NCBI RefSeq assembly: GCF_902712855.1
Contig: NZ_LR743507.1
Span: 3,954,001 to 4,018,000 of the forward strand
Length of the DNA stretch: 64,000 bases
Direction of reading: 5' to 3'
DNA from: Variovorax paradoxus
GTDB lineage: Bacteria; Pseudomonadota; Gammaproteobacteria; Burkholderiales; Burkholderiaceae_C
Within the stretch, counting starts at the first letter, position 1; each line of letters starts with the position of its first letter. The notes under the pieces were generated by a model. That model ran no database searches. It was not told the DNA's origin and saw only the letters and a program-made list of their open reading frames with translations. The position numbers were made by a program, and so were the translations under genes. This document shows, in pieces, positions 1 to 9,078 of this stretch.

Positions 1-725
<725 letters not shown>

Positions 726-726
<1 letters not shown>

Positions 727-1706
727 CACTTCACCTCGAAACGCGCCACGCCGCCACCCTTGGTGACAGGCTTCAGATCGAAAGGTTGTCCGCGAACCTG
801 CACGTCGACGCTGGACGCACGGCCCACCACGACCGACAACGGCAGCGTACCCGACAGGCCGACCGTTTCGCCGGCCTTCAGGCTGCGGCGTAGCAGTTGC
901 TTGCCGCCGGCTTCCGTCACGGTGATCCAGCATTCCTCGCGTGCAACGAAGACGAGTTGCTGGCTGCCTCCAGCGACTGGAGCCACCGGCGCGGAAGCCG
1001 CTGCCAATGGGGCCGCAGCAGTGGCAGCGGCGCCGCCGGGTATGGCGGATGCCATGGGTGCAGCCGGAGCATTCGTGCTCACAGGACCGCTCGGCGCCAC
1101 GATCTGCGCGGGAACGGTTTCGGCCACGACGCCGGAAGAGCTCGACGGGGCGCTTGCCGCAGGGTCGTTGGCGGCCGAGCCGGCGTCGGCGCTGCTGCGA
1201 GCCGTCAGGCGTGACACCGAGGCGCCGATCTGGTCGAACACCGACTGCGGAAGCCAGAAGAGCGCGCCGGCCCCCACCAGCAACAGGAGGACCACGGTGA
1301 GCAACGTACGCGAAGGCAGGCCGCTCGACCGGCTGCTGCTGCCGCTCCAGCGCGGCGTGCCCGAGGAGATGTTTGTCTTGAGCGTGCGGTCGGCCTCCGC
1401 AAGCGACACCTTCTGTGTCGTGGGCAGCTTGGCCAGCACCGGCGCCGGATCGATGCGCAGTGCGCGGCACACGCTGCTGGCCAATGCGCGCGCAAAGACC
1501 GGATCGGGCAGCGAGGCGATGTCGTCCGCCTCGAGCGCAAGCAACTTCTGCGGCGGCACCTTCAACGCGGCCGCCACCATCTCGATGTGCAATCCGTGGG
1601 CTTCGCGCGCCTCGCGAAGCAGGTCGCCGGCCGTCTTGTGCGTGATGTCGCCTTCCTCTAGCGGCTGTGCCACGGAAGTGCCGAACTCCGAAACCCGATC
1701 AATCAT
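726..1706 (-). CDS. rodZ: RodZ-type cell-shape protein (HTH, one membrane segment, C-terminal DUF4115-like domain)
   Basis: RodZ links MreB filaments to the inner membrane and helps rod-shape growth. Of 326 residues, the first ~100 form a cro-like helix-turn-helix region (TAGDLLREAREAHGLHIEMV, then ALKVPPQKLLALEADD). A hydrophobic segment (LLTVVLLLLVGAGALFWL) follows near residue 160. A long Ala/Pro/Ser-rich periplasmic linker leads to a C-terminal beta-rich domain with ECWITVTEAGGKQLLRRSLK. The reading frame is open further upstream, but the ATG at 1706 gives a normal RodZ start and overlaps the end of pilF by 8 bases. Family assignment is firm; the link to MreB is family knowledge. Confidence 0.9.
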
Positions 1707-2553
1707 TGAAATTCCCGCGCTCGTACGCTGATGCCTCCCGCGATTGGGGGAAACGTCGTTGCAACTGGCCTCCCAACTGCGCAGCGGCCTCGCGGTTGTT
1801 GAGCTTTCGTTCGATCCTGATGCCGAGCCAGAGCGTTTCGGCACTGGCTGCGGAACTGTTGTTGACGCGGCGAATGTAGAACTGCGCACGCGACCACTCT
1901 TCGCGTTGGGCGAGCACCGATGCGAGATTGAAGCCGACCACCGGATTGCCGGCGTCGATCTCGTACGCCTGCATGAGGCTGCGCTCGGCCTCGACGCGCT
2001 GGCCCGCCTTGAGCTGGCACACGCCTTGGGTCATGAGCGTCTTGGCGCGGTCGGCATAGCTCGGCACGGCGAGCGCTTCGTTGAACTGCGTGGCAGCGTC
2101 GCCAAAGCGGTTCTGCTGGCACAGCAGCCAGCCGTAGTTGTGGCGCGCATTGGCGTCGCGCGGATTGATGGCGATGGCGCGACGGAAACTGTCTTCCGCA
2201 AGGCCGGCGTCGTCCAGTCGCATGTAGACCAGGCCACGCAGGTTGTAAGCATCGGCATTGTTCGGATCAGCGGCCAGCGCCTGCTTGATCTCGTCGAGCG
2301 CGACCGTCGTCTGCCCTTGCTCGAAGTAGCCGGACGCGAGCTCCATGCGAAGGCGAGCGCGGCGCTGCCGCGAACTCTCGTCCGATTCGGTCACGATCTC
2401 GTTACCCTTGCTCGAACTGCTGTCGGCCAAGGAGGTTGTGGTGGTCCGCGTGTTCACGCAGCCCGAGAGCAGTAACGCCACGGCGACGCCGGCAAGGCCC
2501 ACGGCAAGCAGCCGCTGCGCATTCACGGTCGTCATCGGAAAGGCCATGCTCAT
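1699..2553 (-). CDS. pilF: type IV pilus biogenesis lipoprotein PilF/PilW (TPR)
   Basis: This is an outer-membrane TPR lipoprotein needed for PilQ secretin assembly in type IV pili. The 284-residue product begins with a signal peptide ending in the lipobox LLSGC. Several TPR units follow (for example DPNNADAYNLRGLVYMRLDD, then INPRDANARHNYGWLLCQQN). I chose the ATG at 2553 because AGGAG lies about 10 bases upstream and the signal peptide is then complete; ATGs at 2547 and 2535 are alternatives. It starts 4 bases after rlmN ends and overlaps rodZ, so it belongs to the ndk-rlmN-pilF-rodZ-ispG run. Confidence 0.9.
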   Translation of the reverse strand: MSMAFPMTTVNAQRLLAVGLAGVAVALLLSGCVNTRTTTTSLADSSSSKGNEIVTESDESSRQRRARLRMELASGYFEQGQTTVALDEIKQALAADPNNADAYNLRGLVYMRLDDAGLAEDSFRRAIAINPRDANARHNYGWLLCQQNRFGDAATQFNEALAVPSYADRAKTLMTQGVCQLKAGQRVEAERSLMQAYEIDAGNPVVGFNLASVLAQREEWSRAQFYIRRVNNSSAASAETLWLGIRIERKLNNREAAAQLGGQLQRRFPQSREASAYERGNFND

Positions 2554-2557
2554 TCTG

Positions 2558-3706
2558 TCAATGCTCCTGGGGTGCGGTCTTGCGAACCGGATGCAAAACG
2601 ATGGGTCGCTCTGCAGCGCGGCGCTGGGCCATGCGCTCGGCCGCACGGGTGCGGTCCTTGACGTCGCCGGCGAGTTGTCCGCATGCGGCGTCGATATCGT
2701 CACCGCGCGTCTTGCGCACGGTGGTCACGATCCCGGCTTCGCTCAGCATCTTTGCGAATGCCAGCACGCGAGGCTGCGGCGAACGCAGAAGGCCCGACGC
2801 CGGGAACGGGTTGAAAGGAATCAGGTTGAACTTGCACGACACGTCGTGCGTGCGCACCAGCTCGATCAGTTGGCGGGCATGCTCGGGCTGGTCGTTGACG
2901 CCATCGAGCATGCAGTACTCGAAGGTGATGAAGTCGCGCGGCGCATGCACGAGGTAGCGCTTGCAAGCCTCGAGCAGTTCTGCAATCGGGTACTTGCGAT
3001 TCAGCGGCACGAGGTCGTCGCGCAGCGCGTCGTTGGGCGCATGCAGCGAAACGGCCATGGCCACTGCGCAATCGGCGCCCAGGCGATCGATCATCGGCAC
3101 CACGCCGGAGGTCGACACCGTCACGCGACGGCGCGACAGCCCGTAGGCGTTGTCGTCGAGCATGGTCCGCAGCGCAGGCACGAGCGCCGAGTAGTTCTGC
3201 AGCGGCTCGCCCATGCCCATCATCACCACGTTGGAGATGACGCGTTCGTCGCGGCGGAGGTGCTTGCGCAGGAAATGCTCGGCAAACCACAACTGGGCGA
3301 CGATCTCGCCCGTGCTGAGATTGCGGCTGAAGCCCTGGTGCCCCGTGGAGCAGAAGCGGCAACCGACCGCACAGCCGGCCTGGGACGACACGCAAAGCGT
3401 GCCGCGGTCGTCCTCGGGAATGAATACGGCTTCGACGGCGTTGCCGTCGCCGACGTCGAACAGCCACTTGATCGTGCCGTCCTTGGATTCGTGCTGCGTG
3501 AGGACCGGCAGGGCCTCCACGCGCGCGGTGGTCGCTAGCTTTTCTCGCAATGACTTCGCCAGATCGGTCATCTGGGTGAAGTCACTCGCGCCACGCTGGT
3601 GGATCCAGCGGAACAGCTGCGTGGCGCGGAATTTCTTCTCGCCGAGTTTTTCGCAGAACGCAGCCAACCCCTCGAGATCGAAATCGAGCAGATTGGCCGT
3701 GGTCAT
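2558..3706 (-). CDS. rlmN: 23S rRNA (adenine2503-C2)/tRNA methyltransferase RlmN
   Basis: RlmN is a radical SAM enzyme that methylates C2 of A2503 in 23S rRNA and A37 in some tRNAs. The 382-residue protein has the cluster motif CAVGCRFC (Cys112, Cys116, Cys119), the SAM-site glycine run MGMGEPL, and a C-terminal cysteine in DIDAACGQL that matches the methyl-carrying cysteine of the family. Length is normal for the family. It lies between ndk (21 bases upstream) and pilF (4 bases downstream), the usual betaproteobacterial arrangement. Confidence 0.97.
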   Translation of the reverse strand: MTTANLLDFDLEGLAAFCEKLGEKKFRATQLFRWIHQRGASDFTQMTDLAKSLREKLATTARVEALPVLTQHESKDGTIKWLFDVGDGNAVEAVFIPEDDRGTLCVSSQAGCAVGCRFCSTGHQGFSRNLSTGEIVAQLWFAEHFLRKHLRRDERVISNVVMMGMGEPLQNYSALVPALRTMLDDNAYGLSRRRVTVSTSGVVPMIDRLGADCAVAMAVSLHAPNDALRDDLVPLNRKYPIAELLEACKRYLVHAPRDFITFEYCMLDGVNDQPEHARQLIELVRTHDVSCKFNLIPFNPFPASGLLRSPQPRVLAFAKMLSEAGIVTTVRKTRGDDIDAACGQLAGDVKDRTRAAERMAQRRAAERPIVLHPVRKTAPQEH

Positions 3707-3727
3707 GGAATCGGTCGAGATACGACT

Positions 3728-4153
3728 TCAGCGTGCGTAGACGTTGAGGCCGGCGAAGAAGAAGGCGACTTCGTTCGCTGCGGTTTCGGGAGCGTCCGAA
3801 CCGTGAACGGCGTTGGCGTCGATGCTGTCGGCGAAGTCGGCGCGGATGGTGCCGGCGGCTGCCTTCTTGGGATCGGTGGCGCCCATCAGGTCACGGTTCT
3901 TGGCGATGGCGTTGTCGCCCTCGAGCACTTGCACGAACACGGGGCCCGAGATCATGAACTCGACGAGGTCCTTGAAGAAGGGGCGTTCCTTGTGCACGGC
4001 GTAGAACTGTTCGGCTTCGTTGCGCGACAGGTGCACCAGCTTGGCGGCGACGATCTTGAGGCCGGCAGCTTCGAAACGGGAAACGATCTTGCCGATCACG
4101 TTCTTGGCAACTGCGTCGGGCTTGATGATGGAAAGGGTACGTTCGATGGCCAT
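3728..4153 (-). CDS. ndk: nucleoside diphosphate kinase
   Basis: Ndk transfers the gamma phosphate between nucleoside di- and triphosphates in the cytoplasm. The 141-residue product starts MAIERTLSIIKPDAV and carries the active-site histidine in NAVHGSDAPE. An open frame continues 14 codons upstream, but the ATG at 4153 has AGGAAG at good spacing and gives the usual length. It is the first gene of the run that continues into rlmN. A 152-base gap separates it from rluB and probably holds its promoter, though I could not pick out a convincing pair of boxes. Confidence 0.97.
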   Translation of the reverse strand: MAIERTLSIIKPDAVAKNVIGKIVSRFEAAGLKIVAAKLVHLSRNEAEQFYAVHKERPFFKDLVEFMISGPVFVQVLEGDNAIAKNRDLMGATDPKKAAAGTIRADFADSIDANAVHGSDAPETAANEVAFFFAGLNVYAR

Positions 4154-4305
4154 TGAAATGCTTCCTGGAGCTTTGATTTTGAAGTGTTTTGTCACAACTG
4201 CAACAGGTCCGTTGCGTCACGTGTCGACAAAGCCTCTGATTTTAACCGGCGTGACCTGGCGGATTGGTGAAAACCCCGCAAAGGCCGCGCCACGTCGGCA
4301 GGCTT

Positions 4306-6135
4306 TCAGCGACCGCGGCGGCGTCCGCCGCCTTGCCCGCCCTGGCCTCCGCCACCGAATCCACCGCCGCCTCCGCGGCGGCCCTGGCCGCTCCGCTGCT
4401 CCTTTCGCTGGCGCGAGAAGCTGTCGGCGCCGATGTAGCCCAACGAGGTCTTCATCGGGTCGGGCTGGTTGGATGCGCTCGGCTGGCGGTCATCGCCTTG
4501 CCGGCTTCCGCCTTGACGATTGCCGCCGCCCGCATTGCCGCGGCGGCCCTGGCCCTGCGGCGGGCCACCGTTGCCGCCGCCGCGATTGCCGCGCCCACCC
4601 CGCTCACCCCGCTCACCGCGCGGAGGACGACCGTCGCCCAGCGGATTCGGGATCGGCGCCTCGCGGCTTCCGTCGTCGCGCATGTCGCGCTGCTGCGGCT
4701 GGCCGCCCGCCGCGTTGCGGTTGCCGCGGCGCTTCTTGTTGCGCCCATTGCGGCCGTTGCCGCCGCCCTCCTGTCCCGGACCGCGCTGCTGAGGACCAGG
4801 GCGGCCCACGGCACCACCCGAAGCCTGGAACAGCGCACGGATGTCGCGCTCGTCGAGCTCCATCCACGCGCCGCGCTTCAGGCCGCGCGGCAGCACCATC
4901 GCACCGTAGCGGATACGGATCAGCCGGCTGACCGCGTGGCCTACCGACTCGAACAGGCGGCGCACCTCGCGATTGCGGCCTTCTGAAATGGTCACGCGGT
5001 ACCAGCAGTTGGAACCTTCGCCGCCGCCGTCCTCGATGGTGCCGAACTGCGCCATTCCGTCGTCGAGGCGCACGCCGTCGAGCAGCTTCTGCTTTTCCTC
5101 GCTGGTGAGCGCGCCCAGCACGCGCACCGCGTATTCGCGCTCGAGGCCGAAGCGCGGGTGCATGAGCTGGTTGGCCAGGTCGCCGGAGCTGCTGAAAAGC
5201 AGCAGGCCTTCGGTGTTTAGGTCGAGGCGGCCGACCGACTGCCACTTGCCCTGCTGCAGCCGCGGCAGCTTTCGGAACACCGTCGGACGGTTCTGCGGGT
5301 CGTCGTGGGTGACGACCTCGCCCACGGGCTTGTGGTACGCGATGACGCGCGGCGGCGGGGGCGCAATCCGGTAACGGATCGGCTTGCCATTGATCTTGAC
5401 CTGATCACCGAACTGGATGCGCTGCCCGATATGAGCCGGCTCGTTGTTGACCGAGATGCGTCCCTGCAGGATCAGCTGCTCCATCTCAAGCCGCGAGCCG
5501 AGACCGGCCTGCGCGAGCACCTTGTGCAGCTTGGGCGAATCGGCCTCCGGCAGCAGCACGCGCTTCAGCGGCGGCACCTCGGGGCTTTCTTCGTCGGCAT
5601 CGAACTGGCCGGAAATGACGTCGGCGAACCGGATCGGCTCGGGCGGCAACGCATTGCGCTGCTCGCGCTCGGCGGCGCGGCGGGCGCGGTCCAGGTCGTC
5701 TTCTTCCTCGTCAGGTTCTTCTTCGTCCTCGTCTTCGTCGTCGTCCTCGTCGTTGCGGACAGCCTGCGAGGGCTGCGGAGCCACCACCGGCGCAACGCCT
5801 TCCTCGGACTGCGCAATGACGACGGATGCCTGCACCTCGGCAGCGACAGCTGCCGGCTCTCCAGCTGCCGGCGCATCCGAACCTGCCGGCTGCACCTCGG
5901 GCGCGGCCACGACCTCGTCCAAGACCACCTTCTTCTTGCGCGGACCGCGCGGCTTCCTGGGCCCCTCGGCTTCCACCGGCACATCCGGCTCCGGCCCGGG
6001 TTGCGTCGCAGCATCCGGCGCTACCGATTCAGTAGCAGCACCTACAGCCTTCTTGGGCGCAGCCGCCCTTTTCTTCTTTTTGACTTCGGGCTCGGCAGGC
6101 AGCATGGCCGCGTCTTCGGTGTCGGTTGTGCTCAT
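4306..6135 (-). CDS. rluB: 23S rRNA pseudouridine synthase RluB with long acidic and RGG-rich tails
   Basis: RluB makes pseudouridine 2605 in 23S rRNA. The catalytic core occupies roughly residues 200-430 of 609: an S4 domain (KLHKVLAQAGLGSRLEMEQL), then VGRLDLNTEGLLLFSSSGDL with the catalytic Asp, and REGRNREVRRLFES-type residues. Upstream is a Lys/Ala/Pro-rich stretch and an acidic block (NDEDDDEDEDEEEPDEEEDD). After the core come about 150 residues rich in Gly, Arg, Asn and Gln, with repeated RGG/RGN units and a final GGGRRRGR. The family core is near 290 residues, so about half the protein is low-complexity. The ATG overlaps the scpB stop as ATGA. Confidence 0.92.
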   Translation of the reverse strand: MSTTDTEDAAMLPAEPEVKKKKRAAAPKKAVGAATESVAPDAATQPGPEPDVPVEAEGPRKPRGPRKKKVVLDEVVAAPEVQPAGSDAPAAGEPAAVAAEVQASVVIAQSEEGVAPVVAPQPSQAVRNDEDDDEDEDEEEPDEEEDDLDRARRAAEREQRNALPPEPIRFADVISGQFDADEESPEVPPLKRVLLPEADSPKLHKVLAQAGLGSRLEMEQLILQGRISVNNEPAHIGQRIQFGDQVKINGKPIRYRIAPPPPRVIAYHKPVGEVVTHDDPQNRPTVFRKLPRLQQGKWQSVGRLDLNTEGLLLFSSSGDLANQLMHPRFGLEREYAVRVLGALTSEEKQKLLDGVRLDDGMAQFGTIEDGGGEGSNCWYRVTISEGRNREVRRLFESVGHAVSRLIRIRYGAMVLPRGLKRGAWMELDERDIRALFQASGGAVGRPGPQQRGPGQEGGGNGRNGRNKKRRGNRNAAGGQPQQRDMRDDGSREAPIPNPLGDGRPPRGERGERGGRGNRGGGNGGPPQGQGRRGNAGGGNRQGGSRQGDDRQPSASNQPDPMKTSLGYIGADSFSRQRKEQRSGQGRRGGGGGFGGGGQGGQGGGRRRGR

Positions 6136-7055
6136 GAGGTTTTTCCGGGGAAAGGAGCGTGAGGATCGGCCTCGTCCGGGGACGGGGCATCGGGTTCCGG
6201 CGCCGGGCCAGTAGCCCGCGCGGACTCTGAGTCCGCAGGCTCGGGAGCGGGTTCGGCGACGCCTTCTGTGGTGTGCAGAGCTTCCAGCGCGCTACTGTCT
6301 GCGGCAGCACGCTCGGCGAATTGCGCTTGCGCCGCTTCGATGGCCTCGGCCGCCTCCACGGGTTCGGCAACTTCGGCGGTTTCAGTGGCTTCCGGGACGA
6401 CATCGGCGGCCACTTCCTCGGACCGCAGCGCACCCGGGTCGGCCGACGCATCCTGTGCGGCGGCATCCGAGTCGCCCTCGATCGGCAAGCCCTGCTGCTC
6501 GCCCGACGCCTGCTCAAGTGCATCGACCAGTGCAGCCTGCTGCGCCGGCGTCTCGATCAGTGGCAACTGGTCCAGCGAAGCCAGGCCCAGATCGTCGAGG
6601 AACTGCCGCGTGGTCGCATAGAGCGCCGGACGGCCCACCGTCTCGCGGTGGCCGATGACCTCGACCCAGCCGCGGTCCTCGAGCTGCTTGAGGATCATCG
6701 AATTGATCGTGACGCCGCGAATTTCTTCCATGTCGCCGCGCGTCGCGGGTTGCCGGTACGCGATGATGGCCAGCGTTTCGAGCGCAGCGCGCGTGTAGCG
6801 GGGCGGCTTCTCGGGATGCAGGCGGTCGAGGTGGTCGCGCATCTCCGGCCGGCTCTGGAAACGCCAGCCACTGCCGACGCTCACAAGCTCCAGGCCGCGT
6901 TGCGCCCAGTCTTCCTGCAATTCAAGCAACAGCACCTTGATGGTGTCCACACCCAGTTCGTCGTCGAACAGCACGCGCATGTCGCGCACCGGCAGCGGCT
7001 GGCTCGAACAGATCAAGGCGGTTTCGAGAATGCGCTTGGCATCCGCCGTATTCAT
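6132..7055 (-). CDS. scpB: segregation and condensation protein B with acidic C-terminal tail
   Basis: ScpB is the winged-helix kleisin partner that works with ScpA and SMC in chromosome condensation. Typical blocks are AKRILETALICSSQPLPV at the start, then RYTRAALETLAIIAYRQPAT and RGVTINSMILKQLEDRGW. The core ends near residue 190. About 115 further residues are rich in Ala, Glu, Pro and Asp and look disordered. The ATG at 7055 matches family starts; the frame is open 29 codons further upstream. scpA is not in this window. It overlaps rluB by 4 bases. Confidence 0.92.
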   Translation of the reverse strand: MNTADAKRILETALICSSQPLPVRDMRVLFDDELGVDTIKVLLLELQEDWAQRGLELVSVGSGWRFQSRPEMRDHLDRLHPEKPPRYTRAALETLAIIAYRQPATRGDMEEIRGVTINSMILKQLEDRGWVEVIGHRETVGRPALYATTRQFLDDLGLASLDQLPLIETPAQQAALVDALEQASGEQQGLPIEGDSDAAAQDASADPGALRSEEVAADVVPEATETAEVAEPVEAAEAIEAAQAQFAERAAADSSALEALHTTEGVAEPAPEPADSESARATGPAPEPDAPSPDEADPHAPFPGKTS

Positions 7056-7183
7056 GGTTCGCGTTATCCGGGAAAAGGCGCCTCGAGGCGCTTGTTCAGG
7101 AGGATGAAAGGAGTAGGCGCTGCAGGCACGCGGCAGATGCAACGCAAGGCCGGTCTCGGGTGACCGGCGCGGCCCTCGGGCCG

Positions 7184-8227
7184 TCAGGCGCGATTGTAAT
7201 CCAGCCCCCAGGACTGCAAAGCCTGGATGAGGTCGGCCGGCGGCGCAGAGCGGAACTCCAACGGCGTCTGCGTGACGGGGTGCACGAAGGCGAGCCTGAA
7301 GGCATGGAGCGCCTGGCGCGACAGCCCAACGGCCGGCGCGCCACCGTAGAGCGTGTCCCCCACCAGCGGATGGCCGATCGATGCCATGTGCACGCGAATC
7401 TGGTGCGTGCGCCCCGTTTCAAGGGTGCAACGCACTGCACAGCCTTCGGCGTTGCTGTCGAGGCGCTCGATCAGGGTGCGCGCCGTCTTGCCAGCGTGGC
7501 GCTCCAGGTCGACCACCGCCATGCGCAGCCTGTTGCGCGGATCACGGCCGATGGGCGCGTCAATCTGTCGCGCAACCGCGCCTTCCCAAGGCTTATGGCC
7601 GATCGCCAGGTACTGGCGCTTGACGTGGCGCGCAGCGATGAGCGCCACCATGGCATCCATGGCGGCCCGTGTTCGCGCCACCACCATCAGCCCGCTGGTG
7701 TCGCGGTCGAGCCGATGCACGATGCCGGCGCGCGGCAGCAGCAAAGCCTTGGGGTCCAACGCCAGCAGGCCATTGAGCAGCGTGCCGCTCCAGTGCCCCG
7801 GTGCAGGATGCACCACGAGGCCCGCAGGCTTGTCGATGATGCGCAGATGCTCGTCCTCATGAACGGTGACGATGTCCATCGCCTCGGGACGAAATGCCTG
7901 GCTCTGCGGCGTAGGACGCAGTTCGATCCGCCCGGACTGCCCTGCTTTCACCGCAGCCGACACCTTGGTGAGCGTGCGGCCCTGAAGTTCGACCGCTCCG
8001 GCTTCGATCAATTGCTGAAGATAGCTTCGGGAAAACTCCGGCACCAGCACGGCCAGCGCGCGGTCCAGCCGCTGGCCATGCTGCGCCGCATCGACGACGA
8101 AGGGACGCAACTCACTGGGTTCGACCGGGTCGGCGCCATCTTCGAGCTCGGCCGCCTCCGCCGACTCGGGGACTTCCGCAAGAGAGCCCAAGGGGGCCGT
8201 CGATATAATTGAGGGTAACTGTTTCAC
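7184..8227 (-). CDS. rluD: 23S rRNA pseudouridine synthase RluD
   Basis: RluD makes pseudouridines 1911/1915/1917 in helix 69 of 23S rRNA. The protein has an N-terminal S4 domain (RLDRALAVLVPEFSRSYLQQ) and the RluA-family catalytic motif HRLDRDTSG near residue 170, followed by RTHQIRVHMASIGHPLVGD. The listed start is GTG at 8227 and lacks a visible ribosome binding site; the first ~40 residues are low-conservation and the true start may be further in. The start is only 14 bases from the divergent bamD start, and a TATAAT box for bamD falls inside the first rluD codons. Confidence 0.9.
   Translation of the reverse strand: MKQLPSIISTAPLGSLAEVPESAEAAELEDGADPVEPSELRPFVVDAAQHGQRLDRALAVLVPEFSRSYLQQLIEAGAVELQGRTLTKVSAAVKAGQSGRIELRPTPQSQAFRPEAMDIVTVHEDEHLRIIDKPAGLVVHPAPGHWSGTLLNGLLALDPKALLLPRAGIVHRLDRDTSGLMVVARTRAAMDAMVALIAARHVKRQYLAIGHKPWEGAVARQIDAPIGRDPRNRLRMAVVDLERHAGKTARTLIERLDSNAEGCAVRCTLETGRTHQIRVHMASIGHPLVGDTLYGGAPAVGLSRQALHAFRLAFVHPVTQTPLEFRSAPPADLIQALQSWGLDYNRA
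8204..8209 (+). promoter_or_regulatory. candidate -10 box of bamD
   Basis: The hexamer TATAAT is an exact sigma-70 -10 consensus 33 bases before the bamD ATG. No good -35 box is seen 16-18 bases upstream, so the assignment rests on the -10 alone. It overlaps the first codons of the divergent rluD frame. Confidence 0.4.
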
Positions 8228-8241
8228 GAAAGCCGTATGTG

Positions 8242-9048
8242 ATGTTTCGCGCCAAATTATCGGTCCCCACCTGGATCGCGCTCAGCGCGGCAGCTTTGCT
8301 GGCAGCCGGCTGCTCCTCGACATCCGTCGACAAGACCGCGAACTGGAGCCCCAACCGCATCTACGCGGAAGCCAAGGACGAGGCCGGTTCCGGCGCCTAC
8401 GACAAGGCCGTTCCGCTGTACGAGAAGCTCGAAGGCCGTGCCGCCGGCACACCGCTCGCACAGCAGGCCCAGCTCGAAAAGGCCTATGCCCAGTACAAGT
8501 CGGGCGAAAAGGCCACGGCGATCGCCACGATCGACCGTTTCATGAAGTTGCATCCCGCGAGCCCGGCGCTCGATTACGCGCTCTACCTCAAGGGCGTGAT
8601 CAACTTCAACGACGACCTGGGCATGTTCGCCTTCCTCACGCGCCAGGACCTGTCCGAGCGCGACCAGAAGGCGGCCAAGGAATCGTTCGAGTCGTTCAAG
8701 GACCTGGTCACGCGCTTCCCCGACTCGCGCTACGCGCCCGATGCCCGCCAGCGCATGAACTACATCGTGAACTCGCTCGCGCAGTATGAAGTTCACGTGG
8801 CCCGCTACTACTATTCGCGCGGCGCCTACCTCGCGGCCATCAACCGCGCGCAGATCGCGCTGGCCGACTACCGCGAAGTGCCGGCGCTGGAAGAAGCGCT
8901 GTACATCATGGTCAAGTCTTACGACGCCCTCGGCATGAAGGACCTGCGCGACGACGCGCAACGCGTGCTGACCACCAACTACCCGCAAAGCGCATACCTC
9001 GCGAACGGCTTCAAGGGCAAGGACGACCCTTGGTGGAAGCTCTGGTAA
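8242..9048 (+). CDS. bamD: outer membrane protein assembly factor BamD (ComL)
   Basis: BamD is the essential TPR lipoprotein of the BAM complex that inserts beta-barrel proteins into the outer membrane. The 268-residue product has a signal peptide with lipobox LLAAGC, then TPR-like helices (YDKAVPLYEKLEGRAAGTPL, FPDSRYAPDARQRMNYIVN). ATG at 8242 gives a complete lipoprotein signal; a TTG at 8209 is a less likely start because it lies in the -10 region and in rluD. It is divergent from rluD and convergent with the helicase gene 30 bases downstream. Confidence 0.95.
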   Translation: MFRAKLSVPTWIALSAAALLAAGCSSTSVDKTANWSPNRIYAEAKDEAGSGAYDKAVPLYEKLEGRAAGTPLAQQAQLEKAYAQYKSGEKATAIATIDRFMKLHPASPALDYALYLKGVINFNDDLGMFAFLTRQDLSERDQKAAKESFESFKDLVTRFPDSRYAPDARQRMNYIVNSLAQYEVHVARYYYSRGAYLAAINRAQIALADYREVPALEEALYIMVKSYDALGMKDLRDDAQRVLTTNYPQSAYLANGFKGKDDPWWKLW

Positions 9049-9078
9049 AGCCCTGTCGCCGCGAGTGACGCGCTTTGC

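Noticed and set aside
7056..7183. Possible gene between rluD and scpB
   Set aside because: The 128 bases hold only an upstream extension of the scpB frame without a ribosome site; I see no separate gene.
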